From: Pseudomonas kermanshahensis
GTDB taxonomy: Bacteria; Pseudomonadota; Gammaproteobacteria; Pseudomonadales; Pseudomonadaceae
Assembly (NCBI RefSeq): GCF_014269205.2
Contig: NZ_JABWRY020000001.1
Coordinates: forward strand, 4,822,001 to 4,886,000
DNA length: 64,000 nt
Reading direction: 5' to 3'
Shown here: positions 43,540-52,967 of the stretch, in pieces
Layout: each line of letters starts with the position of its first letter
How positions within the stretch are numbered: position 1 is the stretch's first letter
The notes under the pieces: model-generated
Databases searched by the model: none
Told to the model about the DNA's origin: nothing
Seen by the model: only the letters and a program-made list of their open reading frames with translations
Made by a program: the position numbers and the translations under genes

Positions 43540-45057
43540 ATGACTACGTCCCCTAGCACGTCTCCCGCCAAGCGCCCCGAGGATGAAAACCTCGGCCTTG
43601 GGGCCAACTTGGCCTATGGTCTGCAGCATGTGTTGACCATGTATGGAGGGATTGTCGCGGTACCCCTGATTCTGGGGCAGGCCGCAGGCCTGAACGGTGC
43701 CGAGATCGGCATGCTGATCGCCGCCTCGTTGTTTGCCGGTGGCCTGGCCACCTTGCTGCAGACGCTGGGCCTGCCGTTCTTCGGCTGTCAGCTGCCGCTG
43801 GTGCAGGGCGTGTCGTTCGCTGGCGTGGCAACCATGGGCGCGATCCTCAGCAGTGAGGGCGGCGGTGGCCTGCCAGGTGTGCTGGGCGCGGTCATGGCGG
43901 CCTCGTTCATCGGCTTCCTGATTACCCCCGTGTTTTCGCGCATCACCAAGTTCTTCCCGCCGCTGGTGACCGGCATCGTCATCACCACCATCGGCCTGAC
44001 CCTGATGCCAGTGGCCGCACGCTGGGTGATGGGCGGCAACAGCGCCTCGCCGGAGTTCGGCAGCATGGCCAACATCGGCCTGGCGGCGCTGACCTTCGCC
44101 ATCGTCTTGCTGCTGAGCAAGTTGGGCAGCGCGACCATCTCCCGTCTGTCGATTCTGCTGGCCATGGTGGTAGGCACCTTGATCGCCTGGGCGCTGGGCA
44201 TGACCGATTTCAGCAAGGTCACCCAAGGCCCGATGTTCGCCTTCCCCACGCCGTTCCACTTCGGCATGCCGGAATTCCACATCGCCGCGATCCTGTCGAT
44301 GTGCATCGTGATCATGGTGACCCTGGTGGAAACCTCGGCCGACATCCTCGCAGTGGGCGACATCATTGAAACCAAGGTCGACTCCAAGCGCCTGGGCAAT
44401 GGCCTGCGTGCCGACATGGCGTCGAGCATCCTGGCGCCGATCTTCGGCTCGTTCACCCAAAGTGCCTTCGCCCAGAACGTCGGCCTGGTGGCCGTGACCG
44501 GGGTCAAGAGCCGTTATGTGGTGGCCACCGGTGGTGTGATCCTGGTGGTGCTCGGCCTGCTGCCGATCATGGGCCGGGTGATTGCCGCGGTACCCACCCC
44601 GGTACTGGGTGGCGCGGGCATCGTGCTGTTCGGCACCGTGGCGGCCAGCGGCATCCGGACCCTGTCCAAGGTCAGCTACAAGAACAACGTCAACCTGATC
44701 ATCGTCGCCGCGTCGCTGGGCTTCGGTATGATCCCGATTGCCGCACCGACCTTCTATCACCACTTCCCGAACTGGTTCGAGACTATCTTCCACTCCGGCA
44801 TCAGCTCGGCGGCGATCATGGCCATCCTGCTGAACCTGATCTTCAACCACTTCACAGCCGGTAATTCGGACCAGCAGTCGGTGTTCGCTGCGGCCTACGA
44901 GCGCACCATCCAGTACTCGGACATCTCTGCACTGCGCGATGGCGACTACTTCAAGGAGGGCAAGCTGTTCGATGCCGAGGGCAATGAAGTGCCGATGATG
45001 GAGCTGGACGAGCATGGCAACGAGGCGCCCAGGCGCAGTGCGGTTGCCGAGCATTGA
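43540..45057 (+). CDS. NCS2 nucleobase:cation symporter (xanthine/uracil type)
   Basis: A 505-residue permease with about 14 helices and the NCS2 signatures LAYGLQHVLTMYGGIVAVPLI, the conserved Gln-Asn region (QNVGLVAVTGVKSRYVV) and GAGIVLFGTVAASGI. The C-terminus has a long cytoplasmic tail. It imports a purine or pyrimidine such as xanthine, urate or uracil. A GntR-type palindrome upstream and a strong terminator downstream make it a single-gene unit. Confidence 0.92.
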   Translation: MTTSPSTSPAKRPEDENLGLGANLAYGLQHVLTMYGGIVAVPLILGQAAGLNGAEIGMLIAASLFAGGLATLLQTLGLPFFGCQLPLVQGVSFAGVATMGAILSSEGGGGLPGVLGAVMAASFIGFLITPVFSRITKFFPPLVTGIVITTIGLTLMPVAARWVMGGNSASPEFGSMANIGLAALTFAIVLLLSKLGSATISRLSILLAMVVGTLIAWALGMTDFSKVTQGPMFAFPTPFHFGMPEFHIAAILSMCIVIMVTLVETSADILAVGDIIETKVDSKRLGNGLRADMASSILAPIFGSFTQSAFAQNVGLVAVTGVKSRYVVATGGVILVVLGLLPIMGRVIAAVPTPVLGGAGIVLFGTVAASGIRTLSKVSYKNNVNLIIVAASLGFGMIPIAAPTFYHHFPNWFETIFHSGISSAAIMAILLNLIFNHFTAGNSDQQSVFAAAYERTIQYSDISALRDGDYFKEGKLFDAEGNEVPMMELDEHGNEAPRRSAVAEH

Positions 45058-45080
45058 CCGCTGATTGAGCGGTTACGCGG

Positions 45081-45115
45081 GGGGAGCCGATGCGCATCGT
45101 CGGCTCCCCTTTTTT
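45081..45115 (+). terminator. Rho-independent terminator after NCS2 gene
   Basis: A ten-base stem (45081-45090 with 45100-45109) followed by six T bases. It is a textbook terminator for the permease. Confidence 0.94.
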
Positions 45116-45120
45116 GTTTG

Positions 45121-45283
45121 CCTGCACCGGCCTCTTCGCGGGGCAAGCCCGCACAGGGTGTACTTGCCCATAGATCCCCCAAGGGTTGTATTGGTGTCCA
45201 ACTTCTGGGGGCAGTCCAGGGAATTACAGGTTTGCAGTCCACCTTGTGGGAGCGGGCTTGCCCCGCGAAGAGGCCGGCACAGG
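45121..45283. repeat. REP inverted repeat with long loop
   Basis: Arms at about 45121-45157 and 45243-45283 carry the GGGGCAAGCCCGC core around an 85-bp loop. The first arm has lost a few bases (GCCCGCACAGG). It fills the space between the permease terminator and radA. Confidence 0.8.
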
Positions 45284-45284
45284 A

Positions 45285-46655
45285 TTACTCGAACAGGGCG
45301 TCCAAGGCCTGCTCCAGCCGGGTCACGGCAATCACCTGCAAACCCGCAGGCGGCTCCTTCGGCGCATTGCCCTTGGGCACGATGGCCCGCTTGAAGCCGT
45401 GCTTGGCCGCCTCTTTCAACCGCTCCTGGCCGCTGGGCACCGGCCGCACCTCACCCGACAGGCCAATTTCGCCAAACACCAGCAGCCCATGGGCCAACGG
45501 CCGGTTGCGCAAGCTGGACATCACCGCAGCCAGCAACGCCAGGTCAGACGCGGTTTCGAGCACCTTCACCCCACCCACCACGTTAAGGAACACGTCCTGG
45601 TCGTGGGTGGGAATGCCGCCATGGCGGTGCAGCACCGCCAGCAACATGGCCAACCGGTTCTGATCCAGGCCCAGGGTCACCCGGCGCGGGTTGGCCAGGT
45701 GGCTGTCATCGACCAGCGCCTGCACCTCGACCAACATCGGCCGCGTGCCCTCCCAGGTAGCCATCACCACACTGCCCGGCACTTCTTCCTGGGTGCGGTT
45801 GAGGAAGATCGCCGACGGGTTCGAGACCTCCTTGAGGCCGCGGTCGGTCATGCCGAACACGCCCAGTTCGTTGACCGCGCCAAAACGGTTCTTCACCGCC
45901 CGCAGAAGCCGCAGGCGGCCATCGGACTCACCTTCGAAATACAGCACCGTATCGACCATGTGCTCGAGCACGCGAGGCCCGGCCAGCGAGCCTTCCTTGG
46001 TGACGTGGCCAACCAGGAAAATCGCCGTGCCGCTCTGCTTGGCGTAGCGCACCAGCAATGCCGTGCTCTCGCGCACCTGGGCCACGCCGCCGGGCGCCGA
46101 TTGCAGTTGTTCGGTGAAAATGGTCTGGATCGAGTCGATGACCATGACCCGGGGTTTTTCCACCCGGGCCGTGGCGATGATGGTCTCGATGCAGGTTTCG
46201 GTCATCACCTTGAGCTGGTCCTGGGGCAGGCCCAGGCGGCGCGAGCGCATGGCCACCTGCTGTTGCGACTCTTCGCCGGTGACGTACAGCGCGGGCATCT
46301 GCACCGCGATGTTGCACAACGTCTGCAGCAGGATGGTCGACTTGCCGATGCCTGGGTCACCCCCGATCAGCACCACCGAGCCGTCGACCAAGCCGCCGCC
46401 CAGTACGCGGTCCAGTTCGGTGCTGCTGGTGGTAAAACGCGGGATTTCTTCCACACTGACTTCGGCCAGTGTCTTGATCTGCGCCTGCTGCCCGGTCCAG
46501 CCAGCACGGCCGCTGCTGGGCGCGGCCGCGCCGCCGCTTTCGATCATGGTTTCGACCAGGGTGTTCCAGGCCCCGCATTCACCGCACTGGCCGGCCCATT
46601 TGGGAAAGGTCGCGCCGCACTCGGTGCAGCCATACAAGCGCTTGGCCTTGGCCAT
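45285..46655 (-). CDS. radA: DNA repair protein RadA (Sms)
   Basis: A 456-residue RadA with an N-terminal C4 zinc finger (CTECGATFPKWAGQCGECGAW), Walker A GGDPGIGKST near residue 95, the RadA motif KNRFG near residue 255, and a C-terminal Lon-protease-like domain. It promotes branch migration in recombinational repair. ATG 46655 has GGAGATT upstream. It diverges from mscL across about 175 bp. Confidence 0.97.
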   Translation of the reverse strand: MAKAKRLYGCTECGATFPKWAGQCGECGAWNTLVETMIESGGAAAPSSGRAGWTGQQAQIKTLAEVSVEEIPRFTTSSTELDRVLGGGLVDGSVVLIGGDPGIGKSTILLQTLCNIAVQMPALYVTGEESQQQVAMRSRRLGLPQDQLKVMTETCIETIIATARVEKPRVMVIDSIQTIFTEQLQSAPGGVAQVRESTALLVRYAKQSGTAIFLVGHVTKEGSLAGPRVLEHMVDTVLYFEGESDGRLRLLRAVKNRFGAVNELGVFGMTDRGLKEVSNPSAIFLNRTQEEVPGSVVMATWEGTRPMLVEVQALVDDSHLANPRRVTLGLDQNRLAMLLAVLHRHGGIPTHDQDVFLNVVGGVKVLETASDLALLAAVMSSLRNRPLAHGLLVFGEIGLSGEVRPVPSGQERLKEAAKHGFKRAIVPKGNAPKEPPAGLQVIAVTRLEQALDALFE

Positions 46656-46831
46656 GGGCGGAATCTCCTGGAAAAACCGCCATGATAGCCGAGCGAGACG
46701 TGTCTCGAACGCTTCGAGATGCGACAAAACTATTCGTTCTAACCACAGTCATTAGGGCTGTACATAACGCATGAAGCGTTTAAGTGGCTTACACTGCGTT
46801 TACCTCACCATTTGTTACAAAGGAATCGAAC

Positions 46832-47251
46832 ATGGGTATGATCAGTGAGTTCAAGGCCTTCGCGGTCAAAGGCAATGTCGTCGACATGGCGGTCGGTATC
46901 ATCATCGGCGCGGCCTTCGGCAAGATCGTCTCGTCCTTCGTGGGTGACGTGGTCATGCCGCCACTGGGGCTGTTGATCGGTGGCGTGGACTTCAGTGACC
47001 TGGCGATTACCTTGAAAGCTGCAGAAGGTGACATTCCGGCGGTGGTGCTGGCCTACGGCAAGTTCATCCAGACCGTGATCGACTTCGTGATCGTTGCGTT
47101 TGCCATCTTCATGGGTGTGAAGGCGATCAACCGCCTGAAGCGCGAAGAAGCCGTGGCACCGAGCGCACCGCCCGTGCCAAGCGCTGAAGAAACGCTGCTG
47201 ACCGAGATTCGTGACCTGCTCAAGACGCAGAACCAGAATCGCTTGCCCTGA
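46832..47251 (+). CDS. mscL: Large-conductance mechanosensitive channel MscL
   Basis: A 139-residue MscL with the N-terminal amphipathic start [18 protein letters not shown], two helices and the [15 protein letters not shown] pore region. It opens on hypo-osmotic shock. ATG 46832 has AAGGAATC upstream. A hairpin follows before the convergent fprB. Confidence 0.97.
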   Translation: MGMISEFKAFAVKGNVVDMAVGIIIGAAFGKIVSSFVGDVVMPPLGLLIGGVDFSDLAITLKAAEGDIPAVVLAYGKFIQTVIDFVIVAFAIFMGVKAINRLKREEAVAPSAPPVPSAEETLLTEIRDLLKTQNQNRLP

Positions 47252-47285
47252 AACGTACTGGGGCCGCATTGCGGCCCCGTACGTT
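47252..47285. terminator. Bidirectional terminator between mscL and fprB
   Basis: AACGTAC/GTACGTT outer arms enclose a GGGGCCGC/GCGGCCCC stem with a one-base bulge. The hairpin overlaps the convergent gene ends and may serve both. Confidence 0.75.
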
Positions 47286-48060
47286 ACCAGTAGTTTTCCA
47301 CCGCCACCTGCCCCGGCCGCTTGCTCAGGCTCAACTGCAGGTCACGCGCTTTGAGCACCTTTCGGGTTTCATCGATCATCTCCGGGTTACCGCAGAGCAT
47401 GATGCGCGAATGCTCGGGCGACAGTTCCAGCCCCGCCGCCTTCTCCAGCTCGCCATTCTCGATCAACGTGGTAATACGCGCATTCAACGCACCGGGGTGC
47501 TGCTCGCGCGTGACCACCGGAATGAACTGCAACTTGCCGGCAAACTCGGCCAGGTAATCCCGTTGCTCCAACCCGGCGATGTCGTCCACGTAGGCCAGCT
47601 CCTTCGCCTCGCGTACCGAATACACCAGCTTGATGCTGTCAAACCGCTCCCAGGCCTCGAAGTCCTGCAGGATGGACATGAACGGTGCGATGCCGGTGCC
47701 GGTGGCCAGCAGCCACAGGTCGCGGCCGCCGATGAAGCGATCGAGGGTCAGAAAACCAAAGGCCTGCCGGTCGATCAGTAAGCTGTCACCTTCGCCCAGC
47801 CGGCTCAGTTCGCTGGTGAACTCCCCGCCGGGCACCACGATCGAGAAGAAGTCGAGGTACTCGTCATGGGGTGCGCTGACCATGGAATAGGCGCGCCAGA
47901 CTACACTGCCATCGGCCTTGGTCACGCCAAGGCGAGCGAACTGGCCCGCACGGAAGCGAAAACCCGAATCGCGCGTGACCCGCAGGCTGAAGAGGTTCGG
48001 CGTCAATGGCTGAACATCGAGCAGTGTCTGGCGGGTGAACTTTTCGGCGCTGGCGGTCAT
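47284..48060 (-). CDS. fprB: Ferredoxin-NADP+ reductase (FprB-type)
   Basis: A 258-residue FAD/NADP reductase with the FAD motif RAYSMVSAP, the NADP motif ATGTGIAPFM and CGNPEMIDETRKVL. The C-terminus ends VENYW with an aromatic residue, like E. coli Fpr, rather than the longer FprA-type tail. It shuttles electrons between NADPH and ferredoxin or flavodoxin and may serve as ferric reductase. The ATG at 48060 has GGAGC upstream. It diverges from ppoR. Confidence 0.88.
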   Translation of the reverse strand: MTASAEKFTRQTLLDVQPLTPNLFSLRVTRDSGFRFRAGQFARLGVTKADGSVVWRAYSMVSAPHDEYLDFFSIVVPGGEFTSELSRLGEGDSLLIDRQAFGFLTLDRFIGGRDLWLLATGTGIAPFMSILQDFEAWERFDSIKLVYSVREAKELAYVDDIAGLEQRDYLAEFAGKLQFIPVVTREQHPGALNARITTLIENGELEKAAGLELSPEHSRIMLCGNPEMIDETRKVLKARDLQLSLSKRPGQVAVENYW

Positions 48061-48273
48061 ATCGGGCTCCAAGGTTGACGTGCGCACAGTGTCGCGCAAA
48101 GCGGCCTGGATAAAAACCACCGGTTTGTAAGGCCTCACCACGCCGATGCCGCCGATGACGCAGATAATCCTGATCGCTATAACAAAAAATCCCAACGCTA
48201 CACTAGGTCTTTTCCTACAATATTTCGGGTATGCAATCGGATTGGATCCTGTTGCCCCTTCGGAGTGTTACGG

Positions 48274-48981
48274 ATGCATCACTGGAAGCCTGAGCATCTT
48301 CATCATTTTGTCAGCGAGCGATCCCCACGGAAGCTGTTCGACATCGCTGTGCACCTGGTGCAGGACCTGGGCATGCAACACCTCGGGCTGAACATCCGCA
48401 TCCAAATCGCCACCCAGTCGCCCCGGGTGTACCTCTACAGCAACTACCCCGCCGAGTGGATCGAGTGCTATCAGCGCGATGAGTTCTACAAGCAAGACCC
48501 TGCCGCACGCGTAAGCCATTGCCAGACCACGCCCGTGCTCTGGACTGACGAGCTGTACCGTGAAGCCCCGCACTTTCGCGAAGTAGCCTGCGAACATGGC
48601 CTGCGTCATGGCTGGACGCAGTCGCTGCACGACCTGCAACACAACGAGAGCCAGGTGAGCGTCGCCAGGCCGGCGGGCAGGATAGCGATCGACGAACTCT
48701 ATGAAAAAGGCGGCAGCGTGCAGTGGCTGTGCCACACCCTGCACGCCGTACTGTGCGAGCACCACCTGAACGCCCTCTGCCCACCCCAGCCAAAAATGAG
48801 CGAACGGGAACTGGAAGTGCTGAAATGGTCGGCCGCCGGCAAGACCGCCGCTGACGTCGCCTGCATCCTGTCACTGTCGCAAAGCACGGTGAACTTCCAC
48901 ATCCGCAGCGTGATCACCAAGACCAACGCCGCCAACAAGGCCGGCGCCATCGCTATTGCCGCCCTGCGTGGGTGGATCTGA
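48274..48981 (+). CDS. ppoR: LuxR-family quorum-sensing solo PpoR
   Basis: A 235-residue LuxR protein. The N-terminal acyl-homoserine-lactone-binding domain (residues about 10-160) has the conserved YPAEWIECY, QDP and VLWTD residues. The C-terminal HTH (SERELEVLKWSAAGKTAADVA) follows. No luxI gene is in the window, so it is a solo. PpoR of P. putida is a known solo that binds 3-oxo-C6-HSL, and the length and neighbours agree. ATG 48274 has GGAG eight bases upstream. Confidence 0.9.
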   Translation: MHHWKPEHLHHFVSERSPRKLFDIAVHLVQDLGMQHLGLNIRIQIATQSPRVYLYSNYPAEWIECYQRDEFYKQDPAARVSHCQTTPVLWTDELYREAPHFREVACEHGLRHGWTQSLHDLQHNESQVSVARPAGRIAIDELYEKGGSVQWLCHTLHAVLCEHHLNALCPPQPKMSERELEVLKWSAAGKTAADVACILSLSQSTVNFHIRSVITKTNAANKAGAIAIAALRGWI

Positions 48982-49077
48982 CAGCCATTTCTGCGACCAT
49001 CGGCAAAGCCCTGTAGAATTGCGCGGCAAAGCCCGTGGCGATCCGCAACGGGCAGATTCGTACCCGAGCCAGACGCC

Positions 49078-50202
49078 ATGCCTTTGTTGACCACCCCCTA
49101 CGCCGAACTCGACCTGATCCGCCAGCCGGACCAGGCCAACGACCCGCTGCAGGCCTTCGATGCCGCCGACGAGTACCTGCTCGCGCAACTGCATGAGCAG
49201 GCGCCTGACGCGAACTGCCGGGTACTGGTGCTCAATGACAGCTTCGGCGCCCTGGCAGCCAGCCTCGCCGGACAGCTTGCGGTGGTCAGCAGCGGTGACT
49301 CGCACCTGGCGCACCTGGCCCTGGAAAAAAACCTCGCCCGCAACGGCAAGCCGTTCGACAGCGTGCCGTTCGTGCCGGCCAGTGAGCCGTGGCAGGGCCC
49401 GTTCGACCGGGTACTGGTGCGCGTGCCCAAGACCCTGGCCTTGCTCGAAGAACAACTCATCCGCCTGCAGGGCCACCTGGTGCCCGGCGCGCAGGTGATC
49501 GCCGGGGCGATGATCAAGCACTTGCCACGCGCGGCGGGTGACCTGATGGAAAAGTACATCGGCCCGGTACAGGCCTCGCTGGCGCAAAAAAAGGCCCGCC
49601 TGCTGACGGCCACCGTTGCCGAGCGCCCGACTGCGCGCTCGCCCTACCCTAGCTGCTATCAGCTCGAATCGCCGGCGCTGGAACTGGTCAACCACGCCAA
49701 TGTGTTCTGCCGCGATGGCCTGGATATCGGCACCCGTGCGTTTCTCCCGCACCTGCCGCGCAACCTGGGCGCTGCCCGTGTCGCAGACCTAGGCTGCGGC
49801 AACGGCGTGTTGGCGATTGCCAGCGCCCTGGACAACCCTGAGGCCCATTACACGCTGGTCGACGAATCGTACATGGCGGTGCAATCGGCACGCGAAAACT
49901 GGCAGGCAGCGCTGGGCGAGCGCCCAGCAGTGATGCTGGCGGCCGATGGCTTGGCGGGGGTGGAAAAACAATCGCTGGACGTGGTGCTGTGCAACCCGCC
50001 GTTCCACCAGCAGCAAGTGGTCGGCGACTTCCTGGCCTGGCGCATGTTCCAGCAGGCCCGCGAGGCATTGGTGGTGGGGGGTGCGCTGTACATCGTCGGT
50101 AACCGCCACCTGGGTTACCACAGCAAGCTGGCGCGGCTGTTCCGCGGGGTTGAACAAGTGGCAGCGACGCCGAAGTTCGTGATTCTCAAAGCCCGCAAGT
50201 AA
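49078..50202 (+). CDS. rlmG: 23S rRNA (guanine1835-N2)-methyltransferase RlmG
   Basis: A 374-residue RlmG with a degenerate N-terminal methyltransferase-like domain and a C-terminal active one. The latter has the SAM motif ADLGCGNGVLAIASA and the catalytic CNPPFH motif. It methylates G1835 of 23S rRNA. A TAGAAT -10 like element lies 60 bp upstream. A REP pair follows. Confidence 0.95.
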   Translation: MPLLTTPYAELDLIRQPDQANDPLQAFDAADEYLLAQLHEQAPDANCRVLVLNDSFGALAASLAGQLAVVSSGDSHLAHLALEKNLARNGKPFDSVPFVPASEPWQGPFDRVLVRVPKTLALLEEQLIRLQGHLVPGAQVIAGAMIKHLPRAAGDLMEKYIGPVQASLAQKKARLLTATVAERPTARSPYPSCYQLESPALELVNHANVFCRDGLDIGTRAFLPHLPRNLGAARVADLGCGNGVLAIASALDNPEAHYTLVDESYMAVQSARENWQAALGERPAVMLAADGLAGVEKQSLDVVLCNPPFHQQQVVGDFLAWRMFQQAREALVVGGALYIVGNRHLGYHSKLARLFRGVEQVAATPKFVILKARK

Positions 50203-50244
50203 CACGCTGCGGCTGCTTAAATCCAGGCCTGCGCAACCCAGGTA

Positions 50245-50331
50245 GGAGCAGCCTTGTGCTGCGAAGAGGCCGGTGACAGCAGCGAATATCTACGTGCTGC
50301 CACTGGCCTCTTCGCAGCACAAGGCTGCTCC
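50245..50331. repeat. cag-type REP inverted repeat
   Basis: Perfect 27-bp arms at 50245-50271 and 50305-50331, with the core GCAGCACAAGGCTGC, lie between convergent rlmG and the cio operon. Confidence 0.88.
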
Positions 50332-50354
50332 AAGGAAGGGCTAAACCCTTTTGA

Positions 50355-50510
50355 TCAATGGGTGGTGAGGCCTGCTGCCCCCATGAACAGGCGCATCACA
50401 TAGGCCGCCACACCCAGGGCCGCCACACTCATTGCCCAGATCAGCACCAGCCAACCCAGGCGCTGCCACAGTGGCTTCTTCTCTTCCAAGCCATGCTTGC
50501 CGGTCATCAT
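50355..50510 (-). CDS. DUF2474 microprotein of the cio operon
   Basis: A 51-residue protein with a charged start (MTGKHGLEEKKPLW) and one membrane helix (LGWLVLIWAMSVAALGVAAY). It matches the DUF2474 family coded next to cioAB, analogous to the CydX/YbgT subunit of bd oxidases. GGAGG lies just upstream and the gene begins ten bases past the cioB stop. It probably stabilises the oxidase; that role is by analogy. Confidence 0.85.
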   Translation of the reverse strand: MMTGKHGLEEKKPLWQRLGWLVLIWAMSVAALGVAAYVMRLFMGAAGLTTH

Positions 50511-50519
50511 GCGCGCCTC

Positions 50520-51527
50520 CTAGTGATAGCCGTCTTCATGGGTCACCTTGCCGCGGAACACGTAGTAGCTCCAGAAGGTGTACCCCAGGATGAACGGCAG
50601 GATGAACAACGTACCCACCAGCATGAACCCTTGGCTCTGCGGCGGCGCTGCGGCATCCCAGATCGAGATCGACGGCGGGATGATGTTTGGCCACACACTG
50701 ATGCCCAGGCCGCTGTAGCCAAGGAAGATCAGCACCAAAGTCAGCAGGAACGGCGTGTAGTTGGCATTGCGCGCGACCGCCTTGAGCAACCCGTAGAAGG
50801 TCACCAGCACCAGGATCGGCACCGGCATGAACCAGATCAGGTTAGGCATGCTGAACCAGCGGTCGGCGATTTGCGGGTAGGCGATCGGCGTCCACAGGCT
50901 GACGATACCGATCACCACCAGCAGCACCAGCGCCAGCGGCTTGGCCAGGTCATGCATCTGCAATTGCAGCGGCCCTTCGGTCTTCATGATCAGCCAGGTG
51001 CAGCCCAGCAGGGTGTAGGCGACGATCAGGCCCAACCCGCTGAACACACTGAACGGGGTCAGCCAGTCGAGGGTGCCACCGGCATAGTGGCGGTCAACCA
51101 CCTTGAAGCCCTCGATGAACGCACCCAGCGCAACGCCCTGGAAGAAGGTCGCGATCAACGAACCCCAAATGAACGCCTTGTCCCAGATGTGCCGCTTGTC
51201 ATCCTTGGCCTTGAAACGGAACTCGAAGGCCACGCCGCGGAAGATCAAGCCAATCAGCATGAGAATCAGCGGCAGGTACAAGGCTTCGAGTACCACCGAA
51301 TAGGCCATCGGGAAGGCCCCGAACAGCCCGGCGCCGCCCAGCACAAGCCAGGTCTCGTTGCCGTCCCACACGGGGGCGACGGTGTTCATCATCACATCAC
51401 GGTCACGCTCGCCCTTGACGAAGGGGAAGAGCATGCCGATGCCCAGGTCGAAACCATCCATCACCACGTACATCATGACGCCGAAGATGATGATCACGGC
51501 CCAGATCAGCGGAAGGTCGATACCCAT
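50520..51527 (-). CDS. cioB: Cyanide-insensitive quinol oxidase subunit II CioB
   Basis: A 335-residue bd-type oxidase subunit II with about eight helices (DLPLIWAVIIIFGVMMYVVMDGFDLGIG; FVKGERDRDVMMNTVAPVWDGNETWLVLGG). It pairs with CioA, sits three bases after it and precedes the DUF2474 microprotein. Confidence 0.96.
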   Translation of the reverse strand: MGIDLPLIWAVIIIFGVMMYVVMDGFDLGIGMLFPFVKGERDRDVMMNTVAPVWDGNETWLVLGGAGLFGAFPMAYSVVLEALYLPLILMLIGLIFRGVAFEFRFKAKDDKRHIWDKAFIWGSLIATFFQGVALGAFIEGFKVVDRHYAGGTLDWLTPFSVFSGLGLIVAYTLLGCTWLIMKTEGPLQLQMHDLAKPLALVLLVVIGIVSLWTPIAYPQIADRWFSMPNLIWFMPVPILVLVTFYGLLKAVARNANYTPFLLTLVLIFLGYSGLGISVWPNIIPPSISIWDAAAPPQSQGFMLVGTLFILPFILGYTFWSYYVFRGKVTHEDGYH

Positions 51528-51530
51528 GGC

Positions 51531-52967
51531 TCAGTTCCCCTTGCTCAGGCTGACGGTGTTGGCCTCATGGCCATCATCGGCGGCGGACAGCGGCCGCGCC
51601 GGCGTGCGTTTCTGGCCTGGGCCACCTGGGTTGGGTTCATCACCCTCGCCCGTCTTCGGCCCTTTGCGCACCAGGCGCATCATGTAGCCGAGGCCGGTGC
51701 CGAACAGGGCGAAGTACACCACCACGAACGCCACCAAGGTAAAGCCGAGCTGAACGTAGCTGTGGTTGGAGACCCCTTCAGAGGTGCGCATCAGGCCATA
51801 CACCACCCACGGCTGGCGGCCGATTTCGGTGGTGAACCAGCCGGCAAGGATGGCGATCAGGCCGGAAGGCCCCATCCACAGGGTCAGGTACAGGAACGGC
51901 CTGGAGCTGTACAGCGTGCCGCGCTTGCGCAGCCACAGGCTCCACAGGCCCACGAAGATCATCAGGAAGCCAAGCCCGACCATGACCCGGAACGACCAGA
52001 ACACGATGGTCGAGTTGGGCCGGTCCGCTGCCGGGAATTCCTTCATCGCGGGCACTTGCTTGTCCAGGCTGTGGGTCAGGATCAGGCTGCCGAGGGCGGG
52101 GATCTCGACCTTGAAGCGCGTGGTCTCGGCTTTCATGTCGGGGATGCCGAACAGGATCAACGGGGTCGGTTCGCCCGGCACGTTCTCCCAATGGCCCTCG
52201 ATGGCGGCAATTTTGACCGGCTGGTGCTTGAGCGTGTTGAGCCCGTGGAAGTCACCGATCACCGCTTGGATCGGCGCAACGATCAGCGCCATCCACATGG
52301 CCATCGACAGCATCTTGCGCACGGCCGGGTTGTCACGCCCGCGCAGCAGGTGCCAGGCCGCCGAGGCGCCGACGAAGAAGGCAGTGGCGACGAACGCGGC
52401 CGTGGCCATGTGCATCAACCGGTAGGGGAACGAGGGGTTGAAGATCACCGCCAGCCAGTCCACCGGTACCACGCGGCCATCGATGATCTCGTGGCCTTGC
52501 GGGGTCTGCATCCAGCTGTTGGAGGCCAGGATCCAGAAGGTCGAGACCAGCGTGCCGAGCGCCACCATGACTGTGGCGAAGAAGTGCAGGCCGCGGCCGA
52601 CACGGTTCCAGCCAAACAGCATGACGCCCAGGAAGCCTGCCTCGAGGAAGAACGCCGTCAGCACCTCATAGGTGAGCAAGGGGCCAGTGACGGCGCCGGC
52701 GAAATCGGAGAAGCGGCTCCAGTTGGTGCCGAACTGATAGGCCATGACCAGGCCAGAAACCACGCCCATGCCGAAGTTGACGGCGAAGATTTTCGACCAG
52801 AAGTGGTAGAGGTCACGGTAGACCTGGTTGTGGGTCCGCAGCCAAAGGCCTTCGAGGACCGCCAGATAGCTCGCCAAGCCAATGGTGATGGCCGGGAACA
52901 GGATGTGAAAGGACACGGTAAATGCAAACTGGATTCGGGCGAGATCTAGGGCCTCTAAACCGAACAT
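51531..52967 (-). CDS. cioA: Cyanide-insensitive quinol oxidase subunit I CioA
   Basis: A 478-residue subunit I of a bd-type quinol oxidase with the haem-ligand H21 (SFHILFPAI), the GRQPWVVYG segment and a short Q-loop, the mark of the CIO type. It oxidises ubiquinol and reduces oxygen, and resists cyanide. An ANR-like site lies about 155 bp upstream. It leads cioA-cioB-DUF2474. Confidence 0.96.
   Translation of the reverse strand: MFGLEALDLARIQFAFTVSFHILFPAITIGLASYLAVLEGLWLRTHNQVYRDLYHFWSKIFAVNFGMGVVSGLVMAYQFGTNWSRFSDFAGAVTGPLLTYEVLTAFFLEAGFLGVMLFGWNRVGRGLHFFATVMVALGTLVSTFWILASNSWMQTPQGHEIIDGRVVPVDWLAVIFNPSFPYRLMHMATAAFVATAFFVGASAAWHLLRGRDNPAVRKMLSMAMWMALIVAPIQAVIGDFHGLNTLKHQPVKIAAIEGHWENVPGEPTPLILFGIPDMKAETTRFKVEIPALGSLILTHSLDKQVPAMKEFPAADRPNSTIVFWSFRVMVGLGFLMIFVGLWSLWLRKRGTLYSSRPFLYLTLWMGPSGLIAILAGWFTTEIGRQPWVVYGLMRTSEGVSNHSYVQLGFTLVAFVVVYFALFGTGLGYMMRLVRKGPKTGEGDEPNPGGPGQKRTPARPLSAADDGHEANTVSLSKGN

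Noticed and set aside
50358..52949. Very long open frame (863 codons) antisense to cioAB
   Set aside because: It is the mirror of two well-supported genes in GC-rich DNA, rich in His, Gln, Arg and Asp, and has no recognisable family.
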